Below are positions 24,641-36,966 of a stretch of 64,000 nt of DNA, one piece after another. Numbering within the stretch: position 1 is the first letter of the stretch; every line of letters begins with the position of its first letter. The notes beneath the pieces are model-generated. The model searched no databases. It saw nothing but the letters and a program-made list of their open reading frames with translations, and was not told the origin of the DNA. The stretch covers positions 4,712,001 through 4,776,000 of the forward strand of contig NZ_CP031264.1 of NCBI RefSeq assembly GCF_003258605.2. Direction: 5' to 3'. The translations under genes were made by a program, and so were the position numbers. Origin of the DNA: Peterkaempfera bronchialis (lineage in GTDB: Bacteria > Actinomycetota > Actinomycetes > Streptomycetales > Streptomycetaceae).

Positions 24641-25666
24641 GTGAAGGCCTTACCGGGGCCGAGCGCAGTGCTCGTGTATCTCATCCGACGGCTCGTCAAC
24701 GTCGCCGTCCTGCTGCTGGTGGTCTCCGCGATCACCTTCGGCATCTTCTTCATGGTGCCGAAGCTCACCGGTAGCGATCCGGCCCTGTACTACGTCGGAA
24801 AGATCGCCGACAAGGCCGCTGTCGAAGGCATCCGCCACAAGATGGGCCTCGACAAGCCGATCATCGAGCAGTACGGCCTGTTTCTGAAGGGCATCTTCGT
24901 AGGGCGTGACTACAGCCAGGGGGCTGACATCACGCACTGCGCGGCGCCGTGCCTCGGCTACTCCTTCAAGACCGAGCAGGAGGTGTGGCCGCTGCTGCTG
25001 AACCGGCTCCCGGTCACCGGCTCGCTCGCCGCCGGCGCCTCGGTGCTGTGGCTGCTGCTGGGCACCGCGACCGGCATCGTCTCCGCGCTGCGCCGCCGGA
25101 CCTTCCTGGACCGCGCCACCATGGTGACGGCCCTGGCCGGCGTCTCGCTGCCGATCTACTTCACCGGTCTGCTGGCGCTGTCGGTCTTCGTCCACACACT
25201 CGGCTGGTTCCCCAACGACTATGTCGACTTCGGCGACGATCCGGTGGCCTGGGCGCAGAACCTGATGCTCCCCTGGATCAGCCTGGCCTTCCTCTATGCC
25301 GCGACCTACGCCCGGCTCACCCGGGCCACGCTGCTGGAGGTCCTGGGCGAGGACTACATCCGGACGGCCCGGGCCAAGGGCCTCAAGGAGCGGACGGTCA
25401 TCGGCAAGCACGCCCTGCGCTCCACGATGACCCCCATCCTCACCATCTTCGGGCTGGACATCGGCGCGCTGATCGGCGGCGCCGTGCTCACCGAGTCGAC
25501 CTTCAACCTCCGGGGCATGGGCTACGAGGCCGTCCAGGCCATCGCCCAGAGCGACCTGCCGGTGATCATGGGTGTCACCCTCTTCGCCGCCTTCTTCATC
25601 GTCATGGCCAACCTCGTGGTTGACCTCCTCTACGCAGTCGTCGACCCCCGGGTGAGGCTCGGATGA
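24641..25666 (+). CDS. Peptide ABC transporter permease (DppB/OppB type)
   Basis: A 341-residue permease with an N-terminal membrane helix ([25 protein letters not shown]), the periplasmic loop typical of OppB/DppB, and an EAA loop ([26 protein letters not shown]). GTG 24641 follows GAAGGGCAG; GTG 24668 or 24674, closer to the first helix, are alternatives. Its stop overlaps the ATG of the first ATPase gene (ATGA, 25663-25666), so both are translationally coupled. Confidence 0.93.
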   Translation: MKALPGPSAVLVYLIRRLVNVAVLLLVVSAITFGIFFMVPKLTGSDPALYYVGKIADKAAVEGIRHKMGLDKPIIEQYGLFLKGIFVGRDYSQGADITHCAAPCLGYSFKTEQEVWPLLLNRLPVTGSLAAGASVLWLLLGTATGIVSALRRRTFLDRATMVTALAGVSLPIYFTGLLALSVFVHTLGWFPNDYVDFGDDPVAWAQNLMLPWISLAFLYAATYARLTRATLLEVLGEDYIRTARAKGLKERTVIGKHALRSTMTPILTIFGLDIGALIGGAVLTESTFNLRGMGYEAVQAIAQSDLPVIMGVTLFAAFFIVMANLVVDLLYAVVDPRVRLG

Positions 25667-26781
25667 GCAAGCTGACCAAGACCTCCGGCGCCCCCGACAG
25701 GTCCACCGGGCACGCCGTGGAGTCCGCCGCCGAAGCGCCCTCGGAGTACCTGGCGGTCCGCGACCTGCGGGTGCACTTCCCCACCGACGACGGCCTGGTG
25801 AAGTCCGTCGACGGCCTCACCTTCGGGCTGGAGAAGGGCAAGACCCTCGGCATCGTCGGCGAGTCCGGCTCCGGCAAGTCCGTCACCTCGCTGTCGATCC
25901 TGGGCCTGCACAAGGCCGGCGGCAACCGCAGCCGCAACGCCCGGATCACCGGCGAGGTCTGGCTGGACGGCGAGGAGCTGATCGGCGCCTCCCCCGACCG
26001 GGTCCGGGAGCTGCGCGGCCAGAAGATGGCCATGATCTTCCAGGACCCGCTGACCGCGATGCACCCCTACTACTCGGTGGGCGCGCAGATCGTGGAGGCA
26101 TACCGGGCGCACCACCCCGGCGTCTCCAAGAAGGACGCCAAGCGGCGTGCCGTGGAGATGCTCGACCGGGTCGGCATCCCGCAGCCGGACAAGCGGGTCG
26201 ACGACTACCCGCACCAGTTCTCCGGCGGTATGCGGCAGCGCGCCATGATCGCCATGGCCCTGGTCAACGACCCGTCGCTGCTGATCGCCGACGAGCCCAC
26301 CACCGCCCTGGACGTCACCGTGCAGGCCCAGATCCTGGACCTGATCCGGGATCTCCAGAAGGAGTTCGGCTCCGCGGTCATCATCATCACCCACGACCTG
26401 GGCGTGGTGGCCGAGCTGGCCGACGACATCCTGGTGATGTACGGCGGCAAGTGCGTGGAGAAGGGCCCGGCGGCGGACATCTTCGAGCGCCCCGAGCACC
26501 CGTACACCTGGGGTCTGCTGGGCTCCATGCCGCGCCTGGACCGCGAGCTCCAGGACCGGCTGGTACCGGTCAAGGGGTCCCCGCCCAGCCTGATCAACGT
26601 GCCCGAGGGCTGCGCCTTCCACCCGCGCTGCCCGTACGCCGACCGCACCGAGGGCCGATCCCGCACCGAGGTGCCCAGGCTCAACCAGGTCGGCGACGAC
26701 GGCCGGCACCTGGCGGCCTGCCACATGTCCGCCGAGCTGCGGCACCGCATCTTCACCGAGGAGGTCGCGCCGCGGCTCTGA
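25663..26781 (+). CDS. Peptide ABC transporter ATPase (DppD/OppD type)
   Basis: A 372-residue ABC ATPase. Walker A GESGSGKS, signature [12 protein letters not shown], Walker [13 protein letters not shown] and the C-terminal oligopeptide-ABC extension with a Cys-rich loop ([10 protein letters not shown]...CHM) that can hold an Fe-S cluster in DppD proteins. It pairs with the next gene to form the ATPase dimer on the cytoplasmic side. Confidence 0.96.
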   Translation: MSKLTKTSGAPDRSTGHAVESAAEAPSEYLAVRDLRVHFPTDDGLVKSVDGLTFGLEKGKTLGIVGESGSGKSVTSLSILGLHKAGGNRSRNARITGEVWLDGEELIGASPDRVRELRGQKMAMIFQDPLTAMHPYYSVGAQIVEAYRAHHPGVSKKDAKRRAVEMLDRVGIPQPDKRVDDYPHQFSGGMRQRAMIAMALVNDPSLLIADEPTTALDVTVQAQILDLIRDLQKEFGSAVIIITHDLGVVAELADDILVMYGGKCVEKGPAADIFERPEHPYTWGLLGSMPRLDRELQDRLVPVKGSPPSLINVPEGCAFHPRCPYADRTEGRSRTEVPRLNQVGDDGRHLAACHMSAELRHRIFTEEVAPRL

Positions 26782-26837
26782 GCCGCCGGGGCGACCGCTC
26801 GGGAACCAGCACGACGTCGAGGAGACGAGACCCGATC

Positions 26838-27917
26838 ATGACGGACAGCGAGAGCGCGGCCAAGCCGGAGACCCCGGCCCCGGCCCCGGCGTCCGACCGA
26901 GAGCCGCTGCTCAAGGTGACCGGACTGACCAAGCACTTCCCCATCCAGAAGGGGCTGCTGCGCCGTCAGGTCGGTGCCGTGCAGGCGGTGGACGGAGTCG
27001 ACTTCACGGTGGCGCCCGGTGAGACCCTGGGCGTGGTCGGTGAGTCAGGCTGCGGCAAGTCGACCACCGGGCGGCTGGTCACCCGGCTGATGGAGCCGAC
27101 CGCCGGGACGATCGAGTTCGAGGGCAGGGACATCACCCACCTGTCCACCGGGAAGATGCGGCCGCTGCGCCGCGACATCCAGATGATCTTCCAGGACCCC
27201 TACTCGTCGCTCAACCCCCGGCACACCATCGGCACCATCGTCGGTGCTCCGTTCCGGTTGCAGAAGGTGCAGACCGAGGGCGGCGTGAAGCGGGCCGTGC
27301 AGGAGCTGCTGGAGCTCTGCGGCCTCAGCCCGGAGCACTACAACCGCTATCCGCACGAGTTCTCCGGCGGCCAGCGGCAGCGCATCGGGATCGCCCGGGC
27401 GCTGGCGCTCAAGCCGAAGATGATCGTGGCGGACGAGCCGGTCTCGGCGCTGGACGTCTCCATCCAGGCGCAGGTGGTCAACCTGCTGGACGACCTCCAG
27501 GCCGAGCTGGGCCTGACCTACCTGATCATCGCCCATGACCTCTCGGTGGTCCGGCACGTCTCCGACCGGGTCGCCGTGATGTACCTGGGCAAGGTCGTGG
27601 AGCTGGCGGACCGGGACGCGCTCTACTCCCGCCCGATGCACCCGTACACCACCGCGCTGATGTCGGCGGTGCCGGTGCCGGACCCCAAGCGCAAGGCCAA
27701 GCGGGAGCGCATCCTGCTGACCGGCGACGTGCCGTCGCCGATCAACCCGCCGAGCGGCTGCCGGTTCCGCACCCGCTGCTGGAAGGCCCAGGAGAAGTGC
27801 GCCACCGAGGAGCCGCCGCTGACGGCGCTGCTCACCGGCCACCAGGTTGCCTGCCACTTCCCGGAGAACGCCCCGGGGAGCGAGGGCAGGGAGGAGACGG
27901 CCGCAGTCGCCGGATGA
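26838..27917 (+). CDS. Peptide ABC transporter ATPase (DppF/OppF type)
   Basis: A 359-residue ABC ATPase. Walker A GESGCGKS, signature [12 protein letters not shown], Walker [13 protein letters not shown] and a C-terminal [14 protein letters not shown] loop. The ATG at 26838 follows GAGGAGACGAG, and the frame upstream is a shadow of the previous gene. It completes the five-gene importer, which ends at a strong terminator. Confidence 0.96.
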   Translation: MTDSESAAKPETPAPAPASDREPLLKVTGLTKHFPIQKGLLRRQVGAVQAVDGVDFTVAPGETLGVVGESGCGKSTTGRLVTRLMEPTAGTIEFEGRDITHLSTGKMRPLRRDIQMIFQDPYSSLNPRHTIGTIVGAPFRLQKVQTEGGVKRAVQELLELCGLSPEHYNRYPHEFSGGQRQRIGIARALALKPKMIVADEPVSALDVSIQAQVVNLLDDLQAELGLTYLIIAHDLSVVRHVSDRVAVMYLGKVVELADRDALYSRPMHPYTTALMSAVPVPDPKRKAKRERILLTGDVPSPINPPSGCRFRTRCWKAQEKCATEEPPLTALLTGHQVACHFPENAPGSEGREETAAVAG

Positions 27918-27928
27918 CCGCGGCCCTG

Positions 27929-27962
27929 CCGGGCGGGATGCGCGCATCGCGCACCCGCCCGG
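27929..27962 (+). terminator. Terminator of the peptide importer operon
   Basis: CCGGGCGGG-A-TGCGCG (27929-27944) pairs with CGCGCACCCGCCCGG (27948-27962), a 15-bp stem with one bulged A and a 3-nt loop. The TACAACT box of the next gene starts at 27963. Confidence 0.8.
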
Positions 27963-27974
27963 TACAACTCTGAT

Positions 27975-28634
27975 GTGACCTCGCAGCTCTTCAGCCATGA
28001 CGTCCAGCACACCCTGGACATCGCAGGCATCTTCGTCTTCGCACTCTCCGGCGGCCTGCTGGCGGTGCGCAAGAACCTCGACATCTTCGGCATCGCCATG
28101 CTCGCGGAGGCCACCGGCCTGGGCGGCGGCGTGCTGCGGGACCTGATCATCGGCGCGGTGCCGCCGGCCGCCTTCACCGACATCGGCTACTTCATCACCC
28201 CGCTGGCCGCCGCCGTCGTGGTCTTCTTCCTCCACCCCGAGGTGGAGCGGATCAACTGGACCGTGCAGTCCCTGGACGCCCTCGGCCTGGGCCTCTTCGC
28301 CGTCACCGGCACCGCCAAGGCGCATGACTACGGGCTGGGCGCGGTCGCCTCGGTGGCGCTGGGGGTGGCCACCGCCGTGGGCGGCGGCGTGATCCGCGAC
28401 GTGCTGGCCAACGAGGTGCCCTCGCTGCTGCGCTGGGACCGGGAGATCTACGCGGTGCCCGCCCTGGCGGCGGCCATCCTGGTGGCGGTGCTGATCGCCG
28501 CCCATGCGCTGGGCCCGGTCACCGGCACCGGCGCCGCCCTGGTCGCCTTCGCACTGCGGATGCTGGCGCTCAGGTACGGCTGGCGCGCGCCCCGGGCCTG
28601 GCACCGCATCGGCTCTCGCACCAGCGAAGAGTAG
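27975..28634 (+). CDS. TRIC-type cation channel family protein (UPF0126/YadS)
   Basis: A 219-residue membrane protein with seven predicted helices. The two internal repeats are marked by GLGGGVLRDLIIG and AVGGGVIRDVLANEVP, the paired GGG-x-x-RD signature of the trimeric intracellular cation channel family. Bacterial members conduct K+/Na+ in vitro; the physiological role is unclear. GTG 27975 lies 6 bp after a TACAACT box, so the transcript may be leaderless. Its 3' end overlaps the convergent IclR gene by 65 bp. Confidence 0.9.
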   Translation: MTSQLFSHDVQHTLDIAGIFVFALSGGLLAVRKNLDIFGIAMLAEATGLGGGVLRDLIIGAVPPAAFTDIGYFITPLAAAVVVFFLHPEVERINWTVQSLDALGLGLFAVTGTAKAHDYGLGAVASVALGVATAVGGGVIRDVLANEVPSLLRWDREIYAVPALAAAILVAVLIAAHALGPVTGTGAALVAFALRMLALRYGWRAPRAWHRIGSRTSEE

Positions 28635-29406
28635 GCCGCCCGCCGTACGCCAGGGAGATCGCCTCGGCGGTGCAGAGCAGCTCCGGCAGCAGGTCGGCCA
28701 GGACCGGCGGCAGCCCGTCGGGGCCCGCCGGGGGCGCGGCCGGGGCGGAGATCGAGCAGGCCGCGATGGCCCGGTCGCCGACCCCCCGGATCGGCACCGC
28801 CACCGCGTTCACCGTCTCGTCCACCTCGCCGAGGTCCCGGGCCCAGCCCTGCTCCCGCACCGCGTCCAGCTCCGCCAGGTACTCCTCCGGGGAGCGGATG
28901 GAGCGGCTGGTGTGGGCCGGGAAGTCCAGCGCGGCCACCCGCTCGCGGCGCTGCTCCTCGGGCAGGTCGGCAAGGAGCACCTTGGCCGAGGCGGCGGCGG
29001 TGGGCGCGGCCGGGCGGCCGATCCGCGAGGCGCCGCCGAGCCAGCAGTGCGGCGGCACGGGATAGCGGCTCTCCACCTTGTCCACATGGATCACCTCGCC
29101 GTCCTCCAGCACCGCGAGATGGACCGTGTGGCCGTAGCGCTCATTGAGGGCCACCAGGTACGGCGAGGCCACCCGGCGGACGTCGAACCCCTCCAGCGCC
29201 GACTGGGCCAGCGAGAAGAGCCGGCCGCCCAGCCGGTAGCGGTGGTCGTCCTGGCGGTGCGCGAAGCCGTGCTCCTCCAGGGTGTGCAGCAGCCGCATGG
29301 CGGTCGACTTGTGCACGCCCAGGCGCTTGGCGGCCTGGTCCAGCGAGGTCGGGCCGTCGGCCAGCGAGGCCAGTACGGTCAGCGCCCGGTCCACGGACTG
29401 CGACAT
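28570..29406 (-). CDS. IclR-family transcriptional regulator
   Basis: A 278-residue regulator: winged helix-turn-helix at about 5-65 (TSLDQAAKRLGVHKSTAMRLLHTLEEHGF) and an IclR effector-binding domain (RVASPYLVALNERYGHTVHLAVL ... EDTVNAVAVPI-type segment). The last ~35 residues after AISLAYGG are an Arg/Cys-rich extension antisense to the TRIC gene, probably a read-on of the frame. It is divergent from the cysteine desulfurase, and a perfect GTTGCGC-AGG-GCGCAAC palindrome lies between them. The effector cannot be told from the sequence. Confidence 0.88.
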   Translation of the reverse strand: MSQSVDRALTVLASLADGPTSLDQAAKRLGVHKSTAMRLLHTLEEHGFAHRQDDHRYRLGGRLFSLAQSALEGFDVRRVASPYLVALNERYGHTVHLAVLEDGEVIHVDKVESRYPVPPHCWLGGASRIGRPAAPTAAASAKVLLADLPEEQRRERVAALDFPAHTSRSIRSPEEYLAELDAVREQGWARDLGEVDETVNAVAVPIRGVGDRAIAACSISAPAAPPAGPDGLPPVLADLLPELLCTAEAISLAYGGRPTLRWCESRCGARPGARASRT

Positions 29407-29470
29407 GGCGCCCCCCTGTGCGGACCTCGCGGGCCCTGCGGATGCCGGTGGGGCAGCACGTTAGCGAGCG

Positions 29471-29487
29471 GTTGCGCAGGGCGCAAC
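29471..29487. promoter_or_regulatory. Candidate IclR operator
   Basis: GTTGCGC-AGG-GCGCAAC is a perfect 7-bp inverted repeat, 65-81 bp upstream of the IclR start and 41 bp upstream of the cysteine desulfurase start. It is placed to control both genes. Confidence 0.45.
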
Positions 29488-29527
29488 GGTCGTTGGCGAG
29501 TTCGACGGGCCCTAGAATTGGTGAGCC

Positions 29528-30715
29528 ATGCCCTATCTCGACCATGCGGCGACCACTCCGATGCTCCCCGAGGCGATCAGCGCCATGACCGCGCACCTCG
29601 GCAGCACCGGCAACGCGTCGTCCCTGCACGCGGCGGGACGACGCGCCAGGCGCGTCGTCGAGGAGTCCCGGGAGGCGCTGGCGCGCGCGCTCGGTGCCAG
29701 ACCCAGCGAGGTGGTCCTCACCGGAGGCGGCACCGAGTCCGACAACCTGGCGGTCAAGGGCCTCTACTGGGCGCGGCGCGACGCCGACCCGGCCCGCACC
29801 CGGGTGCTGTGCAGCCCGGTGGAGCACCACGCGGTGCTGGACACCGTGCAGTGGCTCGGCGACCACGAGGGCGCGCGGGTCGAGTACCTGCCGGTGGACC
29901 CGGTCGGCCGGGTGCACCCCGACGCGCTGCGCGCCGCCATCGAGGGCGGCGCCGGCCCGGAGTCGGTGGCGCTGGTCACCGTGATGTGGGCCAACAACGA
30001 GGTCGGCACCGTGCAGCCGGTCGCCGAACTCGCGGCGGTGGCGCATGAGTACGGCATCCCGGTGCACTCCGACGCGGTGCAGGCGCTGGGTCAGGTGCCG
30101 GTCTCCTTCGCCGAGTCCGGGCTGGACGCGATGACCGTCACCGGGCACAAGGTCGGCGGCCCGTACGGGGTCGGCGCCCTGGTGCTCGCCCGCTCCTTCA
30201 CCCCCGTCCCGCTGCTGCACGGCGGCGGCCAGGAGCGGGACGTCCGCTCCGGCACCCTGGATGTGCCCGCCGCCGCCGGGTTCGCCACCGCCGCCCGGAT
30301 CGCCGTGGAGCGGCAGGCCGAGCACGCCAAGGCCGTCGCCGCCCTGCGGGACGAGCTGGTCGCGGTGGTGCTGGCGGCCGTCCCCGACGCGGTGCTCAAC
30401 GGCGATCCGGACCCGGACGGGCGGCTCCCGGCCAATGCGCACTTCTCCTTCCCCGGCTGCGAGGGCGACGCGCTGCTGATGCTGCTGGACGCCCGCGGCA
30501 TCGAGTGCTCCACCGGCTCCGCCTGCTCGGCGGGGGTGCCCCAGCCCAGCCATGTCCTGCTGGCGACCGGCGCCGCCCCCGACCTGGCCCGCGCCTCGCT
30601 GCGCTTCTCGCTCGGCCATACCAGCACCCCGGACGATGTGGCGGCGCTGGCGGAGGCCATCGGGCCGGTGGTGCAGCGGGCCCGTAACGCCGGGCTCGCC
30701 TCGGCACGCCGCTGA
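29528..30715 (+). CDS. Cysteine desulfurase (NifS/IscS-like)
   Basis: A 395-residue PLP enzyme that removes sulfur from cysteine. The PLP Lys is K208 ([11 protein letters not shown]) and the persulfide Cys is C333 (STGSACSAG). [10 protein letters not shown] and HVDAVQALG-type ([10 protein letters not shown]) segments are intact. It directly precedes mnmA, so it most likely supplies sulfur for 2-thiouridine in tRNA. TAGAAT at 29513-29518 lies 9 bp before the ATG, with no ribosome site, indicating a leaderless or nearly leaderless mRNA. Confidence 0.96.
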   Translation: MPYLDHAATTPMLPEAISAMTAHLGSTGNASSLHAAGRRARRVVEESREALARALGARPSEVVLTGGGTESDNLAVKGLYWARRDADPARTRVLCSPVEHHAVLDTVQWLGDHEGARVEYLPVDPVGRVHPDALRAAIEGGAGPESVALVTVMWANNEVGTVQPVAELAAVAHEYGIPVHSDAVQALGQVPVSFAESGLDAMTVTGHKVGGPYGVGALVLARSFTPVPLLHGGGQERDVRSGTLDVPAAAGFATAARIAVERQAEHAKAVAALRDELVAVVLAAVPDAVLNGDPDPDGRLPANAHFSFPGCEGDALLMLLDARGIECSTGSACSAGVPQPSHVLLATGAAPDLARASLRFSLGHTSTPDDVAALAEAIGPVVQRARNAGLASARR

Positions 30716-30741
30716 CCTCGACCCGTACCCTGGTGGCCATC

Positions 30742-31878
30742 ATGAGTGACTTCCCTGCGACCCCTGCCGCCGCGAGCGGACGCCCGCTGCGTGTCCTGGC
30801 GGCGATGTCCGGCGGGGTGGACTCCGCCGTCGCCGCCGCCCGGGCGGCCGAGGCCGGCCATGAGGTGACCGGCGTCCACCTGGCGCTCTCCGCCAACCCG
30901 CAGTCGTTCCGTACCGGCGCCCGGGGCTGCTGCACCCTGGAGGACTCCCGGGACGCGCGGCGGGCCGCCGACGTCATCGGCATCCCCTTCTATGTGTGGG
31001 ACATGGCCGAGCGGTTCCGGGAGGACGTGGTCGACGACTTCGTCGCCGAGTACGCGGCGGGCCGCACCCCCAACCCCTGCCTGCGCTGCAATGAGAAGAT
31101 CAAGTTCGCGGCGCTGCTCGACAAGGCGCTGGCGCTCGGCTTCGACGCGGTCTGCACCGGCCACTACGCGCGGATCGCGGACGGCCCCGGCGGGCGCGAG
31201 CTGCACCGCGCCGTGGACGCCGCCAAGGACCAGTCGTATGTGCTGGGCGTACTCGACGCCGACCAGCTGGCGCATGCGCTCTTCCCGCTCGGCGACACCC
31301 CCAAGGAGTCGATCCGCGAGGAGGCCGAGCGCCGGGGCCTGGCGGTCGCCCGCAAGCCCGACAGCCACGACATCTGCTTTATCGCGGACGGCGACACCCA
31401 GGGCTTCCTGGCCCAGCGGCTGGGCACCGCCACCGGTGACATCGTGGACCTGGACGGCACCAAGGTCGGCGAGCACGAGGGCGCGTACGGGTTCACCATC
31501 GGCCAGCGCAAGGGCCTGCGGCTGGGCCGCCCTGCGGCCGACGGCAAGCCCCGCTATGTGCTGGACATCTCCCCGGTGGACAACCGGGTCACGGTGGGTC
31601 CGGCGGACGCGCTGGAGGTGGTGGCGCTCACCGCCGTCAAGCCGCGCTGGTGCGGCCCGGCCCCGGCGGGCCCCGGCGAGTACACCGCCCAGCTGCGGGC
31701 GCACGGCGGCGAGGTCCGGGTCACCGCCGAACCGGCCGGCGGCGAGCTGCGGGTACGCCTCGCCGAACCGGCCCGGGGGATCGCGCCCGGTCAGGCGGTG
31801 GTGCTCTACCAGGGCACCCGGGTGGTCGGCTCGGCCACCATCGCCGCCACCGAGCGGCGCAGCACCGCGCCCGCCTGA
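30742..31878 (+). CDS. mnmA: tRNA-specific 2-thiouridylase
   Basis: A 378-residue enzyme that thiolates U34 of Lys/Glu/Gln tRNAs. The ATP pyrophosphatase loop SGGVDS is at 23-28, the catalytic Cys113 is in NPCLRCNEK and the second Cys212 is in [12 protein letters not shown]. The length is normal. It follows the cysteine desulfurase by 26 bp. ATG 30742 has TACCCT at 30726-30731 upstream and no ribosome site, suggesting a second leaderless start within the cluster. The stop codon is the first part of a 13-bp tandem repeat. Confidence 0.97.
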   Translation: MSDFPATPAAASGRPLRVLAAMSGGVDSAVAAARAAEAGHEVTGVHLALSANPQSFRTGARGCCTLEDSRDARRAADVIGIPFYVWDMAERFREDVVDDFVAEYAAGRTPNPCLRCNEKIKFAALLDKALALGFDAVCTGHYARIADGPGGRELHRAVDAAKDQSYVLGVLDADQLAHALFPLGDTPKESIREEAERRGLAVARKPDSHDICFIADGDTQGFLAQRLGTATGDIVDLDGTKVGEHEGAYGFTIGQRKGLRLGRPAADGKPRYVLDISPVDNRVTVGPADALEVVALTAVKPRWCGPAPAGPGEYTAQLRAHGGEVRVTAEPAGGELRVRLAEPARGIAPGQAVVLYQGTRVVGSATIAATERRSTAPA

Positions 31879-31929
31879 CGGAGCGGGCTGACGGAGCGGG
31901 CGCCGACGGACCGGGCTGACGGAGCGGGC
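31876..31929 (+). repeat. 13-bp tandem repeat starting at mnmA stop codon
   Basis: TGACGGAGCGGGC occurs at 31876, 31889 and 31917, with a variant CGACGGACCGGGC at 31904. The first TGA is the mnmA stop. Confidence 0.85.
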
Positions 31930-31980
31930 GGGGAACCCCGTGGCATCCGGCTCGGCGGCCGTGATACCTCTGGGAACACC

Positions 31981-32526
31981 ATGGATATCACCGTCTTCTG
32001 CTCCGCAGCCGCCCTCGACGACCGCTACACCGCCCCGGCGAAGGAGTTCGCCGCCCTGCTCGGGAAACGCGGCCACACCCTGGTCTGGGGAGGCTCGGAC
32101 GCCGGGCTGATGGGCGTGCTCGCCGACGGCGTCAAGGAGGCCGGCGGCCGGCTGGTGGGGATCTCGGTCGAGCTGCTGGCCCACAAGACCTACCGGGGCG
32201 CCGACGAACTGGTGATGGCCCGCGACCTGCCCGAGCGCAAGGCCGCACTGCTGGCCCGGGGCGACGCCATCGTGGTGCTGGTCGGCGGCCTGGGCACGCT
32301 GGACGAGCTGACCGAGGTGCTGGAGCTCAAGAAGCACGGCCTGCACACCAAGCCGGTGGTGGTGCTGGACAGCGCGGGCTTCTTCGCCGGGCTGCGCAGT
32401 CAGCTGGTCCGGATGGCGGCCGAGGGGTTCCTGCCCCGGCCGCTGGACGAGCTGGTCTTCTTCGCCGAGGACGCCGACTCCGCGCTGGCCTACCTGGAGG
32501 CCGCAGGCGAGGCGTCGGCCGCCTGA
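31981..32526 (+). CDS. LOG family protein (cytokinin-riboside phosphoribohydrolase type)
   Basis: A 181-residue Rossmann-like protein of the TIGR00730/LOG group, which cleaves the N-glycosidic bond of nucleoside 5'-monophosphates. GGSDAGLMG near 38-46 and a catalytic Arg-Lys segment DLPERKAALL are present. The usual PGGxGTxxE motif reads VGGLGTLDE, with Val in place of Pro; the catalytic Glu is kept. The LOG fold is certain, the substrate is not. Confidence 0.88.
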   Translation: MDITVFCSAAALDDRYTAPAKEFAALLGKRGHTLVWGGSDAGLMGVLADGVKEAGGRLVGISVELLAHKTYRGADELVMARDLPERKAALLARGDAIVVLVGGLGTLDELTEVLELKKHGLHTKPVVVLDSAGFFAGLRSQLVRMAAEGFLPRPLDELVFFAEDADSALAYLEAAGEASAA

Positions 32527-32556
32527 GCCGGAGCCGTCCATGGTAGGAATCGCACC

Positions 32557-33246
32557 ATGGGTACGCATCTGATCACGGGGGCAGGGTCCGGCATCGGCGC
32601 GGCGGTCGCGCGGCGGCTGGCCGGGCGCGGCGAGCAGCTCTGGCTGCTGGCCCGGGACGCCCGGCGGGCCAAGGAGCTGCGCGAGCGGTTCCCCGGCAGC
32701 CGTACGCTGGTCGGCGACCTGGCCGAGCCGGAGCGGCTCTCCTGGGCGTTCGGCCAGCAGGAGCTGCCGGTGGAGCTGGACTCGCTGCTCCAGGTGGCCG
32801 GGGTGGTCGAGCTGGGCACGGTGGGGGAGCTGTCCGCCAAGGTCTGGCAGCACACCCTGGCCGTCAACACGGTCGCCCCGGCGGAGCTCACCCGGCTGCT
32901 GCTGCCCTCCCTGCGGCAGGCCCGGGGCCAGGTCGTCTTCGTCAACTCGGGCGCCGGGCTGCGGGCCGACGCCCACTGGGGCGCGTACGCGGCCAGCAAG
33001 TTCGCCCTGCGGGCGCTGGCCGACGCGCTGCGGGCCGAGGAGCACGCCCACGGGGTGCGGGTCACCAGTGTCCACCCGGGCCGCACCGCCACCCCGATGC
33101 AGGAGAAGGTGCACGCCCAGGAGGGCAAGGAGTACCGGCCCGACGCCTGGATCGACCCCGAGTCGGTGGCCACCACCGTCCTCACCGCCCTCGACCTGCC
33201 CCGCGACGCCGAGATCACCGACCTGTCGGTCCGCCCGGGCCACTGA
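32557..33246 (+). CDS. Short-chain dehydrogenase/reductase
   Basis: A 229-residue classical SDR. The cofactor motif TGAGSGIG is at about 7-14, NSGAG contains the catalytic Ser, and YAASK is the Tyr-Lys pair. The absence of a basic residue after the Gly-rich loop leaves NAD versus NADP open; the ARDARRAKEL stretch suggests NADP(H). The substrate is unknown. A TAGGAAT box ends 7 bp before ATG 32557, consistent with leaderless expression. Confidence 0.9.
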   Translation: MGTHLITGAGSGIGAAVARRLAGRGEQLWLLARDARRAKELRERFPGSRTLVGDLAEPERLSWAFGQQELPVELDSLLQVAGVVELGTVGELSAKVWQHTLAVNTVAPAELTRLLLPSLRQARGQVVFVNSGAGLRADAHWGAYAASKFALRALADALRAEEHAHGVRVTSVHPGRTATPMQEKVHAQEGKEYRPDAWIDPESVATTVLTALDLPRDAEITDLSVRPGH

Positions 33247-33285
33247 CCGTGCCCGGCGGGCCCCGCGGTCTCGTAACCTTCCGGG

Positions 33286-36598
<3,313 letters not shown>

Positions 36599-36966
36599 TC
36601 CGGAGTCACCTCCCTCGGATGCGAGGAGAATTGGTGCACTGGGTTACCGGATGACACCGCTCCGTGGTAGTGCACGTTCGGATGTCCGAAACCCTGCCCG
36701 TGCCCCGTACATGGATTTACCCTTGAACGCAGCCTGCCCGCGCGAGCGGGGCGCGGCGACAGCGCTGTCGCGTGCGGAGATCACCAGGTGAGGCACCCAC
36801 CACCCGCACTGTGAGCAGCCGCTCGACCGTGCGGGCGGTGCCGCCCTGCGCCGCCGTGGTCCGGGAGATGTGCGACTCCGGGACCGGACGACGGGTCAGG
36901 CACCGGGCAGCGGCACAGGCAGGCAGGGGCGGCTCGGCGGGGCGGGGACCGACGGAGGATCTGCGC
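36599..36966 (+). promoter_or_regulatory. Intergenic region before GGDEF-EAL gene
   Basis: A 368-bp non-coding stretch. It holds a TTCGGA-TG-TCCGAA inverted repeat at 36677-36690 and two gtgcac hexamers about 45 bp apart. I see no clear -35/-10 pair or convincing BldD box. The ribosome site of the next gene is GGAGGA at 36955-36960. Confidence 0.35.
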
